A DNA stretch of 64,000 nt from Tetrahymena elliotti 4EA (taxonomy: Eukaryota > Ciliophora > Oligohymenophorea > Hymenostomatida > Tetrahymenidae): the NCBI GenBank assembly GCA_000231825.2, contig JH720356.1, positions 290,250 through 354,249 on the forward strand, read 5' to 3'. This document shows, piece by piece, positions 12,101-25,302 of the stretch (position 1 is its first letter; each line of letters begins with the position of its first letter). The position numbers were made by a program, and so were the translations under genes. Under the pieces are notes generated by a model. The model ran no database searches and was not told the origin of the DNA. It worked only from the letters and a program-made list of their open reading frames with translations.

Positions 12101-13746
12101 TAATAACAAAGAATAAATAGAATTTCAGATGTGCTTTTAACAAGCTAAAATATAAGCAAGCCATAACCATAAGATCTTTTTTAAAAAGAATAAGAAGATG
12201 CTCTACTTGATTAATTCAAATTTGATATTTTCAAACCTGATTAAAAAGAAAAAGTTAGAATTATTTGGTCAATTTTCCATAAACGAAACTACTTTGAAAA
12301 ATATAAAATTCCTCTCAGTTAATTTTGTGAGTTCATTTAAGAAATAAGATTAAGATATAATAAGAGAGGTAATCCTTTCCACAATTTTGATCATGGAATC
12401 ACTGTTATGCATGGATGCTACATGCTTTGCTGCTAGACTGTAGCTCAATCAATTATCAAAGATATTAATGAATTTGCCTTAATATTTTCAGGTAATATTA
12501 ACTTAGTCATAACTTTATTTTCAAAATATATTTTATTGATTTAAAGGTCTTTGTCATGATGTTTCTCATACTGCTAGAACTAATGTTTTTGAAGTAAATA
12601 GCATGTCAAAACTTGCTATTCGTTATCATGATAAAAGTGTTTTAGAGTAGCATCACATTGCTGTTACATTCAAAATTTTGAGGAAGAAAGAGGCAAATAT
12701 TTTAACTCAACTTCCTTTAGAGTAGGTTTAACAAATAAGAAAAATAGTTATTAGTAATATACTAGCTACAGATATTAAATAGCATTTTGATCTCTTAAAA
12801 GACTTTGAGTTGAGATTTGGAAACAAAGGGTTGAAGCTAAAGAGTGATTTCTAAATAAGTGAACCTGAATGCCAAAGTACCACAACTTATAGTGACAATG
12901 ATTTAAATCTAATAACAAATATGATGATTCATGCTGCAGATTTCCATGGTAATGCATAAGAATTTGAGCTAAGTAAAAAATGGAGTCTCCTCGTTAACCA
13001 AGAATTCCAAGCTTAAGTAAAATTTAATAAATTTATTTTTAAAATCAAAAAAATTTGGTAAAATTAAAAAAATAAAAAAGTATAAAGAAGAAGGAGAAAA
13101 AAACATTCCATAAACACCATATTTAAAAGATCTTGATAAAAGAGATATTTTAGCTAAAAGTGAAATAGGTTTTATCAATGCAATTGTTAAACCTCTTTGG
13201 GAGTTGCTTAATAAATTTTTAGGGGATGATTTATAAATATCTACAAATAATTTATCAAATAATATCAAATAGTGGGATTAAATTAATAAAGAATGTAGTA
13301 ATTAGGAGCCTTCTTAAAAATAAAATACCTCAGATAAACCAGCCATTTAAAATAAAATTAACTTTGAAGAAAAAAAGGATGAAAAGTAATCTTCTAGCAG
13401 TTTAAATGGAGAGCATAATAAAAGCATGGAAATTTCTGATTCTTCACCAATAGTGCATAGTCCAATATTAAATAATTTAACTAAAATAGAAAAGAAGTCT
13501 TTATTCAGATAAATAACTGAAGATTAACTGAAAATATAAAATGAGCCATAAAGTAGTGAAGATTAACAAGTTAATAATTCGGAAGAATAATAAATCTAAT
13601 AAAATAATTCAGAATAAAAGTAGTAGCTTGAATAAGAAAATAGTAAATAAAATGAATAAGCCTAGAATAGCAAAGAATAAGAATAAAATGAGTAACTCAG
13701 TTAAGATTAAAATGAATAAGATAAAAAAAATAGTGAATCTTAGTGA
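9158..13746 (+). CDS. Large cyclic-nucleotide phosphodiesterase (PDEase_I), multi-exon
   Basis: The catalytic domain at about 12.25-13.2 kb has FHNFDHGITVMHG (the HN..H element) and HDVSHTARTNVF, which fits the PDEase I signature H-D-[hydrophobic]-x-H-x-[AG]-x2-[NQ]. It also has the AADFHGNAQEFELSKKW metal-binding segment, and IGFINAIVKPLWE after an intron at about 13018-13080. It should hydrolyse cAMP and/or cGMP. The long N-terminal part (9158 to about 12.2 kb) starts MTDQINRLSVVL, is acidic and Q-rich, and continues into helical regions that may be regulatory; I could not resolve every intron there or name a GAF domain with confidence. After the catalytic domain comes a Q/E/N-rich tail of roughly 170 residues ending at TGA 13744. 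The extent is well supported at both ends; the internal exon structure is not. Confidence 0.75.
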
Positions 13747-14873
13747 AAAAAATATTATGAAAGAATTGTTATGTAAAAAATCAACAAATAAGTATTTCAA
13801 TTTAAAAAATATACCTAAAGCAAATTAGTTCAAATATCTATCTCTCTATCTAATAATAATATGTATAACTTTTAGATAATTAGAAACTACAGTTTATAAA
13901 ATATTATTATTATATTAGTAACTAACTACTATCAATTTATTTAGTCATTTTTCTAAAATACATTTTTCCTTTTTACTTATTGAATGAAATACATGTTGTT
14001 GAGTAAATTATTTTCATAAATTCTCTTTGACTCTTAAATAATTAATGTACTAAATTTTAGACAAATATAGTATATTTTATAAAATATTTGATTTCTTAAA
14101 TCCTTTTATTTTATTCTTTTTCTAAAAAATCTTTCAAATTTTCTTATTATGATAAAAAATGTATAAAAATATAGATATTTAAATGTTGATAGAATTAATC
14201 TGAAAAAAAAATCATTTAAATTTCATGTTTAGTAAGTAACTAAATAATTTTTCGTTTCCGAAATATTAATTTACCTTTAAAATCTCTAATAAAAAAAATG
14301 AAAAGTAAACATTTTTTTTGCAATTTTTTCATATTAAAGAAAAAGTTTAAATTTTTTTCTTGTTAATTTTTGTTTTCTGAGTATATACTCAACTTTAAAA
14401 TTTTCTATTTAAGAATGAGTTAGTATGTATTAAATAAAGAATAACTATTTTATATGCTCAAAATATTTGATGAAAAACTAATCTCTTAAATAGAGAAGGA
14501 AGTAAATATTTATAGAAAGAATAACTAAATAAATTGAAATTTAAAAAAAAGTTTAAAAATACAATAAGTTCGTAAATGTTAAATCAATTTCAAATTTCCT
14601 TATTTAGAAAAGCGTTCGTTCGTATTAAATAAAAATCCAGATTTTTAATATAAAAAATTTATCTGATAAACCCAAGCTTTATTTGAGTAAATTAAAAAAA
14701 GTAAATAAATAATATTTCAAATAAATAAAATACTCTAACTAACAAAGAAAGATTTCCAACTTACAAAAAGATAGTCTTTTTATTTAAAATTTATAATTAT
14801 CTCCTTTTGTTTTTTATGAAATGATAATTTTTTACAACTTATTTTCTTAATGAGTAGTTTTTAATTATTTATA
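13747..14873. other. Convergent intergenic region
   Basis: About 1.1 kb of AT-rich sequence between two 3' ends. Nothing recognised. Confidence 0.65.
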
Positions 14874-15818
14874 TCAATAAAAAGTGTTAATAGATCTTCT
14901 AAATACTTGTGGTTTATCAATTATTTATGTCTTTTAGAAATGGGGAGTTTATAAATTTGTAGGGCCTTTTAAGTTTAGAAGTTCATTTTAATTTTCTTAA
15001 AAATTCTGTTAATTAAATAAAAACTATGATGTATAAGGAGATTTCTTTTCTGATGTAAAGACCTTTCTTTCTCCACTATCTAGTAAAAAATGAGAATATT
15101 TAGGTTATTCATTTATTTTATTATCAAAAACCATAGACTAATAGACATTATTAGTTTTAGGACTAGTATATTTATATTGGTTTTAGAAACTGCTTGTATT
15201 ATTCTAATATTGTGAATTATTGCTATAACCTGCATAAGAATTTTAAAAGCCAGTACTTGGGTTTGGATAGTCTTTAAAAGATATAGATTTGGAATTTATA
15301 TAATTAGGCATATTACTCACTTCAGCAATTTACCTAGATTGATACAAATTAGAGCTGATGGGTCTATCAGTAGACTAAGAGTGCAGTGTTCTTGAATTAT
15401 GTTAAGTTTAGTATAAAGATTATCTTAGAGTTTATACATCGCTTGACTTCAATAAATCAAGTTGTTTCTACATGGGGTCTTAACATTTTTTATATTTATT
15501 ACTATATAAGCTCCTAGTGCCTTTATATTCTATATCGAAACTTGGAATATCTTATTAAGTTGAAGAAATTTATCTTTTTTCTGATTCTAATAGTTATGAG
15601 TAGCTTGGATTTAAGGAAACTTGCTTTGTAAATTATCTATAGTTCTCATTAATATTAAAATCCTATCTATTGATAATGATTGGGTTAGCTAAAGTACTTT
15701 CAAGACTATTGGAATATGGATTGGGAATATTAATCACATTTCTTTGATAGACATTATAATTAGGTAGGTCTGATTATAAAATATCAACTAATTCATTTCT
15801 CATAGAGCTTTATATCAT
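14874..15818 (-). CDS. Unknown Q/N/S-rich protein (314 aa)
   Basis: A single exon, 945 nt, starting at ATG 15818 with an in-frame TGA shortly upstream and ending at TGA 14874. The composition is low-complexity and polar, rich in Asn, Gln, Ser, Tyr and Pro, with recurring motifs such as NYNVYQ, NPSTGFQNSYAGYSNNSQYQ and SPKTNNVYQS. There is no hydrophobic segment, coiled coil or zinc motif. It is probably intrinsically disordered. I do not recognise a family. Both ends are well defined and the frame is uninterrupted over more than 300 codons, which is meaningful even with TGA as the only stop because the composition contrasts with the flanks. It is divergent from the vWA gene. Confidence 0.65.
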
Positions 15819-16250
15819 AGCTAGTTTCTAGTTGTAATTTTTTTGTCTGCTTTGTAAACTTCTTAATCACTAGTTTATAAATTTAAAAAACTTTTTATCA
15901 CTAAAACTTATTTTACAGCTTTTTATTTGTATAAATTAATGGTAAACGCTTTTATGAATTAAATGAAAAGCTTTTTAAATTTTATGAATATTCTTTTAGT
16001 ATTTAGCAAAAAGTCTATTAGTATTTTGGATTCTTCAATTTTCTTTTTTAGCAAAAATTCTTTTTGAGATATTCTAACTTAAAAAAAAACCATTTTAAAT
16101 TATTTTATTAGTTATTTTAAATTAAACATAATTTTAATTAAATTTGCTTCTAACTTAAAGTATTTTATCTCTAATATATGGAATAGATAATAATTTAATC
16201 TAAATTTAATTTTATTTGTTGATATAATTTAATATCTTTGATATAGAAAA
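15819..16250. promoter_or_regulatory. Divergent upstream region
   Basis: 432 nt between the starts of a minus-strand and a plus-strand gene. It is AT-rich and presumably holds both promoters; no motif can be assigned. Confidence 0.45.
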
Positions 16251-18759
16251 ATGCCAATTAAATCTGTTGAACATGCGACTACATCAGTAATATTCAATTT
16301 CTCAAAAGATCAGACAGCTTAATATCAAAATTTATAATAATTAATTAATCATTAATCTCATAGACATAAAAGAAAAAAATATAATAAAAAAACCACTAAG
16401 TGAAGTATAAAAAGATCAAATGAATTTTGGTTCAAAACAATGTTGGCTTAAGCCATCTTTTAGACAAAATCATTAAGAAGTACCAAATCACCACTTTTAA
16501 CTAGGCAGACATTTACCAGCTTAACAAAATAATGATGATGGCTTAGATACAAATATCGTTACAATTTCATTTGATTGCATTAAATAAGCTGAGTAGAGTT
16601 TACAAATGGGAGACCCTATTTTTTGTAAGCATTGTAAAGCAGTCTTAAGTAAAATCTCCAAATTAGAGGTAATAAGATTTAAAATATTTTTTTCAGAATA
16701 ATTTCTAATGCTTTTAATTTATCATAGGAGAATATCAAGAAAGAACCAAACGAAAATGTAGAGATAGAAGAACAAGAAGAGAGTAAAGATAACAAGTAGG
16801 AATAATAAAAGTAGATTGAAGAGGAAGTAGAAAATGGAAACATGATTTGGAACTGCGAGTTTTGCAAAACTAAGAATGTAATTAATGTAGAGATTGAGGA
16901 AATACCTTAACAAGAAGATGTCATTTACATGGTCTAGAGTGTTAACATGAGAAACGTTTAAGAAAACGCTCAAAACTTTGAAGAAGAAAATACAATTGTG
17001 TTTGTGATAGATGTTAGTGGAAGTATGTCAGTTACCGCTCCTATAAAAAATAAAGATACTAACATCTTCAAGCATTCAACTATGGTTAGCTCAGAAGAAT
17101 TTGAAATGCTTAAGTAATTCATGGATGAAGAGGATATTTACCAATATACTCAAATGTAATAATAATAAAAATTTATTAGTCGTAAGTAGTGTGTTTTAGC
17201 AGCTATTTAGTAGTAAATGGAAGACTTGGCAGAAAATTAACCTAACAAGAAGATAGGATTAATTATTTTTAATAATGAAGTTACTATTTATGGTAGCGGT
17301 TTTACTGAGCCAGTTGTAATTGCAGGTGATAAATTGTATAGAACAGAAGAAATTTATTAAATTGCAGCAGAAAATAGCTAGAAATTGTTTAATCTCCCAG
17401 TTAAGTAGTCAAAAAATCGTTTAATTGAAATTTTTGATAGCATTAAAGAAAAAGGATAAACAGCTTTAGGTCCAGCCATTGTAGCTGCTCTTGGTGTCCT
17501 TTCAAAATAAAAGAAAGGTTCTTAGATTATTGTTTGCACTGATGGATTAGCTAATGTAGGAGTTGGATCATTTGAAGACTAGAATAACTTCTAAGACTTT
17601 TATGAAGACATTAAAGAAAAGGCTTCTTAGAATGATTCTATCTTTAATATTATCTCTATTAAAGGAGAGGGTTGTAAATTAGATATTTTAGGTAGTATTG
17701 CTGATAAAACCGGAGGAAATGTTATGCGTGTTGATCCAGATAATTTACACAAAGATTTCGCAAACATTTTACAAGATGAAGTTGTTGCATTGAAGGCAGA
17801 AATGACCATATATTTAAATAGTTTGATGAAATTCAGAAATACTGATCCTGATGTAGACAAAGTTACAGAAAATGGATCAAAATGCGTCAAATTTGTTGGT
17901 AATGCAACTAAAAAAACTTTGGCAACATTTGAATACACTAACAAAACTGACGAGGAAGTTATTTAGTAAAAGTTAGAAGAAAACACAGAAAATATAAAAG
18001 AATTGCCCTTTTAATGTCAGACATTATACTATAACTTACAAGGACATAAAATGATCAGAGTTTTAACAAGATAATAAGAAACCACTTTTGATAAAAAAGA
18101 GGCTGAAAAAAATCTTAACTATAAAGTTATTAATACAAGAATAGCTACTCACACAGCCCAGTTAATTCAAAATAATAATTACTAGCAAGCAAGATCATTT
18201 AATAGATAATGGGCTGATTATGTCACATCTAATGAATAAGTGAGTTAAAAAGACTAATAGAATTTCTCTAACATGAATGCTTAATTAAAAAATGTAGCAC
18301 GTAAAAAATAGACAACATTTTCTAAACACAGTGAATCTCTCTAATAGTAAAATAAGTTCAAAACATATACTACAAATGTAATTTTTCTTTTTATTTCTTA
18401 TTCAAATATATTTAATAAATTTATTCTAAAATTAGTTATGTTAACCATAAAGCGAATAGGCTTTTAACATAAAAGAAGAAAAAATTATGAATTGTGTAAT
18501 GCCTTCTTCATTAAACTCAACTGCATAGTTTGGATAGCCTAAAGTTGAAAAAGAAAGCTGCTAATAAGGAATAGGTTCAATCTAAAGTGAAAAAATATTC
18601 GCAGATGAACCAGTGGAAAATCAAAAACCTTTATTAATTAACTAAGATGAAAAAATGAAAATTAATGAAGAAATCATGTTCAGTGGAGATGATGATTTTT
18701 CTGCTGAAGAAGATGAGTTAGAAGCATATATGTATCAGCAAAAAAATAATAAATTTTGA
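16251..18759 (+). CDS. von Willebrand factor A protein with a split Sec23-like zinc finger (786 aa)
   Basis: Exons 16251..16286, 16318..16668, 16728..18377 and 18436..18759 are all phase 0. Residues 115-118 are CKHC and residues 172-175 are CEFC in the context IWNCEFCKTKN, resembling the W-x-C-x2-C-x3-N half of Sec23/Sec24 zinc fingers. The 53 residues between the pairs are mostly acidic and Gln-rich. A vWA domain follows at once, with MIDAS residues in VIDVSGSMS (D224, S226, S228) and a TDG at the distal site (IVCTDGLANVG). The second half has a beta-rich region and a Gln-rich, acidic tail. vWA domains with intact MIDAS usually bind metal-dependent partners. The intron at 16287..16317 is only 31 nt and is needed to reach the first ATG. 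Cellular role unknown. Confidence 0.82.
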
Positions 18760-19375
18760 TCAAGAAAAAACACTCAACTAACATTTAGTTATTTTTCATT
18801 TATGATTAAAATTAAATTGATAAAAAAATTATCAAAATTTAGTTTTAAATTTATATAAACATGTCCTAATAATTTCTATATATTTAGTGTTATATGATTT
18901 TCAATTTATTGGCTTTTATTATTTCTAACTTCACTAATTTATTTAATATTTGTATATTTTAAAACTCTAATTTGATGCAAAAAACAAGTAGAAAAAATTA
19001 AATTTAATAACAACATAAATATGTTCAAAAAATTTGTTAAATAATTATAAATTAGTGTTCCGATTTGTTCTTGCTTTACAAACTATCAAAATATTGTAAA
19101 GTTTAGAAAAATTAAAATTAAAATATTTAACAAACAATTAAAATATTTTTAAAAATAATTTAGAGTTTAAATTAAAAGTTTAATGTGTTTTCTTCTTTAT
19201 TTTAAGATATAACAACAATAAACTCAAATTTTAATTCAAAATGTTATTTTAAAGTGTAAATGTAATATTTAGATGATATTTTTAAGTTTTAAGATAAAAC
19301 GAAGAATATGAGTAAGTATATACATTTTAGTTAAGGATATTATTATAAATAAACTTAATTTAATTTATTTGAAAC
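18760..19375. other. Convergent intergenic region
   Basis: 616 nt of AT-rich sequence between two gene 3' ends. No feature seen. Confidence 0.65.
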
Positions 19376-22300
19376 TCAAATGAGATTCATAGAAAAATTA
19401 CTGTTCGATTGAGAGTCTAAATTTTAATTGGAATCATCATTTTTACTTATTTTCTAGAATTCACTTAGATCACCAGAGGAATAAAAATAATATCTTAATT
19501 TATAATCCTAAAAATAATTGTCGCTAAATAAGTTAAATTTAATGAATAAAAGTTTTACTTTATTGGCAGCACTGATTAAAATAGCAGCTATTTAATTTAA
19601 GAATATAAAATACTATTGAGAACTTTCTTCAAACAAAATTTTAACACATTAAAGTTCTGGATCCTTACATTTGGCCTATATATGAATTTATAAAGAATTC
19701 TCAATTTTGGATAAACGATTTTTATCAATTTATTTACAAATAATGGAAATGTCTTTAAGTTATAGATTAATGAAGGTTAACTATTCCATTTATCGCTTTC
19801 ATGCATGAAAGGTTTGCTAAAGTTTTTATTATTTTTATTAAATAAAGCTGGGATGTTGTGGTAGTCATTAGCATTCAATCTTGTTGGGCTTTAACTAAAA
19901 TTAATAGATAAATGCTTTGAAAGAATTTATTCAAGAGTTTGCTTTTCATAGATTTTCAAATTTAAATCATCATCAACAACTATTAATTATTTATTTTAGC
20001 TGTCTAAGTCGCATTTAGGTTGCATTCCAACTGATTCTTTTAAAGTAGAAATAGCAGTAAAATCGTTGCAGTTTAGTTCATACACTTAACCTCTTTCAAG
20101 GACAATTAGAACTAAATTTTTTTCCCTTTCCTTTAATTTTTCTTTAGACATGCATAACTAATAAATATATTATTAGCTCGCTAAAGCAGTAAAGTCAACC
20201 TGATAATTTAAAATATTAAATTAAAAATTATGAAAATATTTTCAAAACAAATTTACTTTTTAAATACTACTACAAGATCTTAATGAGTAAATATTAATCA
20301 TATTATCAATACCTGCACTAACCATTGTTGTATTGTTATTAGTGACTATTGTAATTACATCTTTATTGTGAGCCTTAATTTTTATTAATTGATTTAAATT
20401 TAAACAAAAATAAAATAATTTATTTACATTAATGGAAATATATTTTGTTGATGTCTTCTTCTTTAAATAAGAATTGAAAAACATCACTTTTCCCTCTAAA
20501 GAAGAGGCAGCTAAAAACATTTAACAATCCTAAGGAAGGAAAACAAGCATATTTAATTTTAAAGGATATCCTTCATATTCACTAATCTTCTAACAGAGAT
20601 CTTCTGTGTATAAATTTTTAATGTAAATATCTCCTTTTTCAGTACACATAGACAATATTTTATCATCTAGAATATCAAGATACATTATCTTATCATCTTC
20701 AGGAGCAGAAAGCATAAAAGAATATTTTAATCTAAATTTTTTTATACAAGTGATCTTGATTTCGTTATCAGAATCCCAAGTTATTAAAACTCCTTTTGTT
20801 AAAATAGCTTATCTGATTAATACTACTTCTTTTTAAACCTAAAGAGACATATTTTTTTAGTCAATTTACTTTTTGATGGAAGAAGTTTTCTTAATATTAA
20901 GTAGTTTTTTCTTTTCTGGAGTTTATATTTAACTTGTTTTTCCCCCTTCTAGCTTAAGGTAATCTATTATAAAAGTTATTTAATTTATATAATAATCATA
21001 ATTAATTAATCAATTAATTTTTACTATCTTGCTTCTCTATGTCTCTCTTTCTCCATTCATATAGTTGTTGCATTTTTCTCTCTTTAAATAGAATACTTTT
21101 ATTTACTTGCATTTCCCAAACTTTAAGTGTATCTGCCATAACAAAGAGCTGATTGTATTCATAAGTGAAATGAGAGGCAGTTATTTTTGCATTTCTTACA
21201 TCTAATTTATCTTCAATACCTCTTAAATTTTATATTTAAGTTCTTCTGGCAACATCCCAAACAGTAATATGAGTGCTTTTGCAAATAGAAATGACTTGAT
21301 TTTAAGGTTTATAAATATGCAAGTTGAGAATGATGTCATCTCCAGCCTAATGAATACCCAAGAATTCTAATCAATTTTATAATAAAAATGGAATTTATAT
21401 TTTTTATAAATATAATTTACCTCTTGTCTTAATTTCATAAAAAGCTATTTTTCCTTTAGAGGTACCAAATACAATAACCTAATAGGGTTCACAGCATGCC
21501 ATAGCTGTAATACTTAATGCTATTCCATTCTCTTGCAACTTATTTTCTTGATCGAGGTAATATTAAGGTAAACTTTTAACTTCATCTGAAGAATTTTTTG
21601 TTGTCAAGTGATCAGAGAATATAAAAAATTCTCCATTATATGAAGTTAAAACGAATCCAAATTCATTAAACATGCACATTTTATTAATTTCAATTTTAAA
21701 TTCATATTTGAAAAAGTATTTTTAAAATGGAGTGATTTTTTATTCTCTTTAATTGAAAGAGAACTCATACACTTCAAAAATACTATTTTCAAAGAGTAAA
21801 CCAACATTCCATCTCTTAGTAACAACATTCAGTCTAAATTAAATGCATATTATGCAATCTTTGAATTGATGAGAAAATACTTTTTTCATTTAGATTATAT
21901 TCTTTTCATGATAAGCAAAATACATTTAAAGTTGTCTGTTAATTGTTCCCATAGCCAAAATGCTAAGCTCATTAAGAAATTCTATAGAAAATGTTTTTAG
22001 CCTATTACTTCTATTTTTCATTGTTTATTCATTTGAAACATTTCCCTCTTAATTATACTCTGAATTTCCTAATTCATCTTAATACTCATTTTAATAATTT
22101 TATCTTTTATTGCCATTTTTTATTTTTTCAATTTGCTTTTCTTAGATTTTTTAGTCTACTTATTGCTATATTTCTTTTAAAAAAACAGGCATTTAATGTT
22201 CTGGCTTCTTCCTGTATTCACTCTCCCAAGGATTTATATTAATGTGTTAATCTATGTCTTTAATATCTAAATTATTGTTTAGTTAGGTTTTGAAATAAGA

Positions 22301-25300
22301 TTTGGCTGTATTAAATAAATTAGGAACTTACCTTGCAAGTATTTTTTGCATTATTCTGATCTCCAATTTGAATTAATTTTTTTCTTTTAATTTATTGGAG
22401 TTCTACTCAACAGAGTGTACTGATTTTTATTTGAACTAGGAACAGATTGATTGACCTAAAATGTCTTTTTGAAAAACATTTTAAGATTTTCCAAATTGAT
22501 ATATTTAACATTTTTTTCTTGAATTATTTCATTAACAGCTCTTGCATACCCTAAAGAAAATTCTCTCGGAAGTTAGTGAAATTTTTTCCATAATTTTCTG
22601 ATGATTTCTTTTGTTTCATTATCTTTACTAATATAATCTTCTTATTCTTTTGACATTGTTTCTTTTATTTTATAAAAAATAAATAAATTTTTTCTTTTTG
22701 ATAAGTAGGGAAGATGATTTATAAACTTATTGTAAAAGTTAATAGTTTGTATGAAGATGATTTTATAGTCTAGATGATTTGATAAATTGTTTAAATTTTG
22801 TTTCTTTTATATAAGAGAATTGGTTACATTTCAAATATCAAATAAAATTTTAGTATATTAAAAATTTTACTTGGATTAATTTCATATTTAGGAGTAAGAA
22901 CTTAGCCACTGATATATGGGTATCTATAGGGATCTTTTTTATAAACATCATAAAATTATTCAATTGTCAAAGGCCTCTTTTTATCATCTTCATCTTTAAT
23001 ATCAGAGGTTAGATAGATTTTTATAATTAAGTGAAAGTCTGGATCTTCTTCCATTTAGTATAGATTTTCATCCAAGAATAAATTATTTTTGCTGATTGAT
23101 CCTTCCCTTCTATCATCTCTCTTTTTAATAACATATTATTACTATTGTACTTCACCAATTAATTTATTTTACTTTATATTTATCATTAGAATTCGTTGGC
23201 ATATATCCACCTTATAAAAGGCTAGAATCTTTGCCTATTTTTACTCTAGGGTTGTTTGGTTAGGAATGTATACTTAATGTACTATCTTGAATTCTATTGT
23301 TAGAAGATTAATTAACCCTTCTGTGTGGTTGCTAAATTCCACTTGTTGTCCTTCTGAATTCTCCCTTCAGTAAAGAGTTATAATTTGTTGATTACATGTA
23401 AGACTAATCATTCCTTGAGTCATATAAAAAGCTGCTTTAATTTTAAAAATTTTTTTTTTCTCCTTCATATTTATTACCAACTAAAGAAGAATTCATAGAA
23501 AAAATAGATTAATTCATAGATTTGCTTCTATCTTACTTAGAAATTTAAAGATTTACTATATTTTTTTATTTATCATTATTGTATCTATTCTATTATACAG
23601 TTTATTTTTTATTTGTTATTAAGTAAATTGATTCATTTAAACTTGTGTTTTTGTTCACACCACTTTATTTTTCTAAAAAAGACCAGTTCAAATTCGATCT
23701 CGAATCTTCTTGAATAACAGTGGAATTTAAATTATTGTGAGCATAGATTTTAGATGGAGCATATTTATTGTTGTGAAAGGATGAGGATGCTGCTTAAAAT
23801 TAAATAAATAAATATATCTAAGAACAAATTAATAAAAAATGAATACCTCTTTTTTAAGGTTTTGATGTGCTCAGTCTATAATTTTTATTAGAACTTTCTG
23901 AATAGTTAGTTTTTATTTGTTTATGGTCATCTTAAGTTAAATCAGCATGTTACTATTTTGTGCTTTTCAGCTAACTAACTGGTATATTATAATAAGAATT
24001 ATTTAAGTTGTTCTGATAATCTCTAATAGATGATTTTGTATTATTAATTGTTTCTTTTTTTTTAGAAAAAGTTTAAGATGCATTTCGAATAAAATAATTT
24101 ATGAAATATTTACTATTTTCTATCTAGACATTCCTAGTATTTAAAATGTTTTGACCTTTCATTTTATAATTTTAATCTTTTTGTGATTTTTCATATTCTT
24201 TAACATCATCTTACATCTGCTTATCAATTTCTTTTAAAGTTGCTTATGGAATAACAAATTCTAATGCGCTAGAAAAATTATCTCCATTATAAATTGCAAT
24301 AGTAGACTCATCAAATATAACTAAAAAATAATTCCTTTTATCAACTTTCATCTCAACAAAATATTCAATCAGAAATATTCTTTCTGAAGTTCTCTCTTTA
24401 GGTTTCAAATCATATTCATTTTTTTCTACTAGACTGTACTCATTTTAATCTTGTAGACTATCAGGAGATTCTTTATGCATAAACCAATCAAGTAACTCTT
24501 CTCTTATTCTACTTTCTTTATCTAACATAGATTGAAATTCATTCCAAGTGATCTATTTAATTCCATAACAAAAATTGCTTAAAAATAGACAATCTACAAA
24601 AAAGCTATATATTTTATTCAATTTCTTTACCTAATTGAAAAAAGCTGATTTCTATAAAAACTTTTGTATCCTACTTGGATCCATATTCATTTTTCTTGCA
24701 AGGATCTGACTAAATCCCTTATTAATATAAACATAAAATTTTGAAAACACAAAATTAAAACATCAATTTCTTTGTATACATCTATAGGTATTCCTTCATT
24801 AGAAGAGTTTTTATCTTTTGCTCTCAAAGCAGCTTCTTCAAAATCTTTTCGAATTTCATTTAGCTATGACACTTACATATCTAAGGGATGACTTGGGTTA
24901 TTATAAAGCTGTGCAATAAATTCTTCTTAAAAGTTTTTGAACTCTTCAAAAGTTATCTTTTGAATAGGATGAGGAAGGTCTTAAAATAAAATTAAACTTT
25001 TAATTATATTTTCTTACATATTTTCTTACAACAATCTACTTCAATTCTTCCTCAATAATTTCTTAGCTAGATTCTAAGATCTTAGCTAATTCTTTACTAA
25101 GTAGCTAATTAGAAATATAATTATTTACTAATAGAAAAATAAAATGCTTTACTTTGATCTCTACTTTCATATCATTTTAGTTTATGAACTAATTAACAAT
25201 TTCATTTTGCTTTTTTAGAAATAATAATTCTTTCAACTTATGTAATTGTTAAGGTCTAAGCTTCAAAGAATGGTTTGAATAAAAACTATTTCTGTTGTTC

Positions 25301-25302
25301 AT
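19376..25302 (-). CDS. Large EF-hand-like / WD40-repeat protein, many introns
   Basis: The N-terminal part (25302 to about 24200) is helical, with ITFEEFKNFQEEF and ITWNEFQSMLDKESRIREELLDWF, which resemble EF-hand helices without an obvious calcium loop, then NYFLVIFDESTIAIYNGD, a beta-strand pattern like a first WD blade. A long N/S/Y-rich stretch (about 23900-22900) follows. The C-terminal half (22.6-19.4 kb) has WD40-like strands such as HITVWDVARRTQIQNLRG, VMADTLKVWEMQVNKS and NTTMVSAGIDNMINIYSL, then an acidic S/N tail. I join the halves through an intron at 22662..22870 because that puts the second half (from MSKEQ) in frame and because no in-frame TGA ends the first half. If that join is wrong there are two genes, with the second starting at 22656. 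EF-hand/WD40 proteins are common in cilia, but no subfamily is claimed. Confidence 0.6.

Noticed and set aside
13541..13828. Lys/Asn-rich plus-strand open frame with standard-code ATG
   Set aside because: It is the wrong frame of the phosphodiesterase tail, whose correct frame is rich in TAA/TAG Gln codons.
21991..22242. Plus-strand Phe-rich open frame
   Set aside because: Antisense to the EF-hand-like/WD40 gene and low-complexity.
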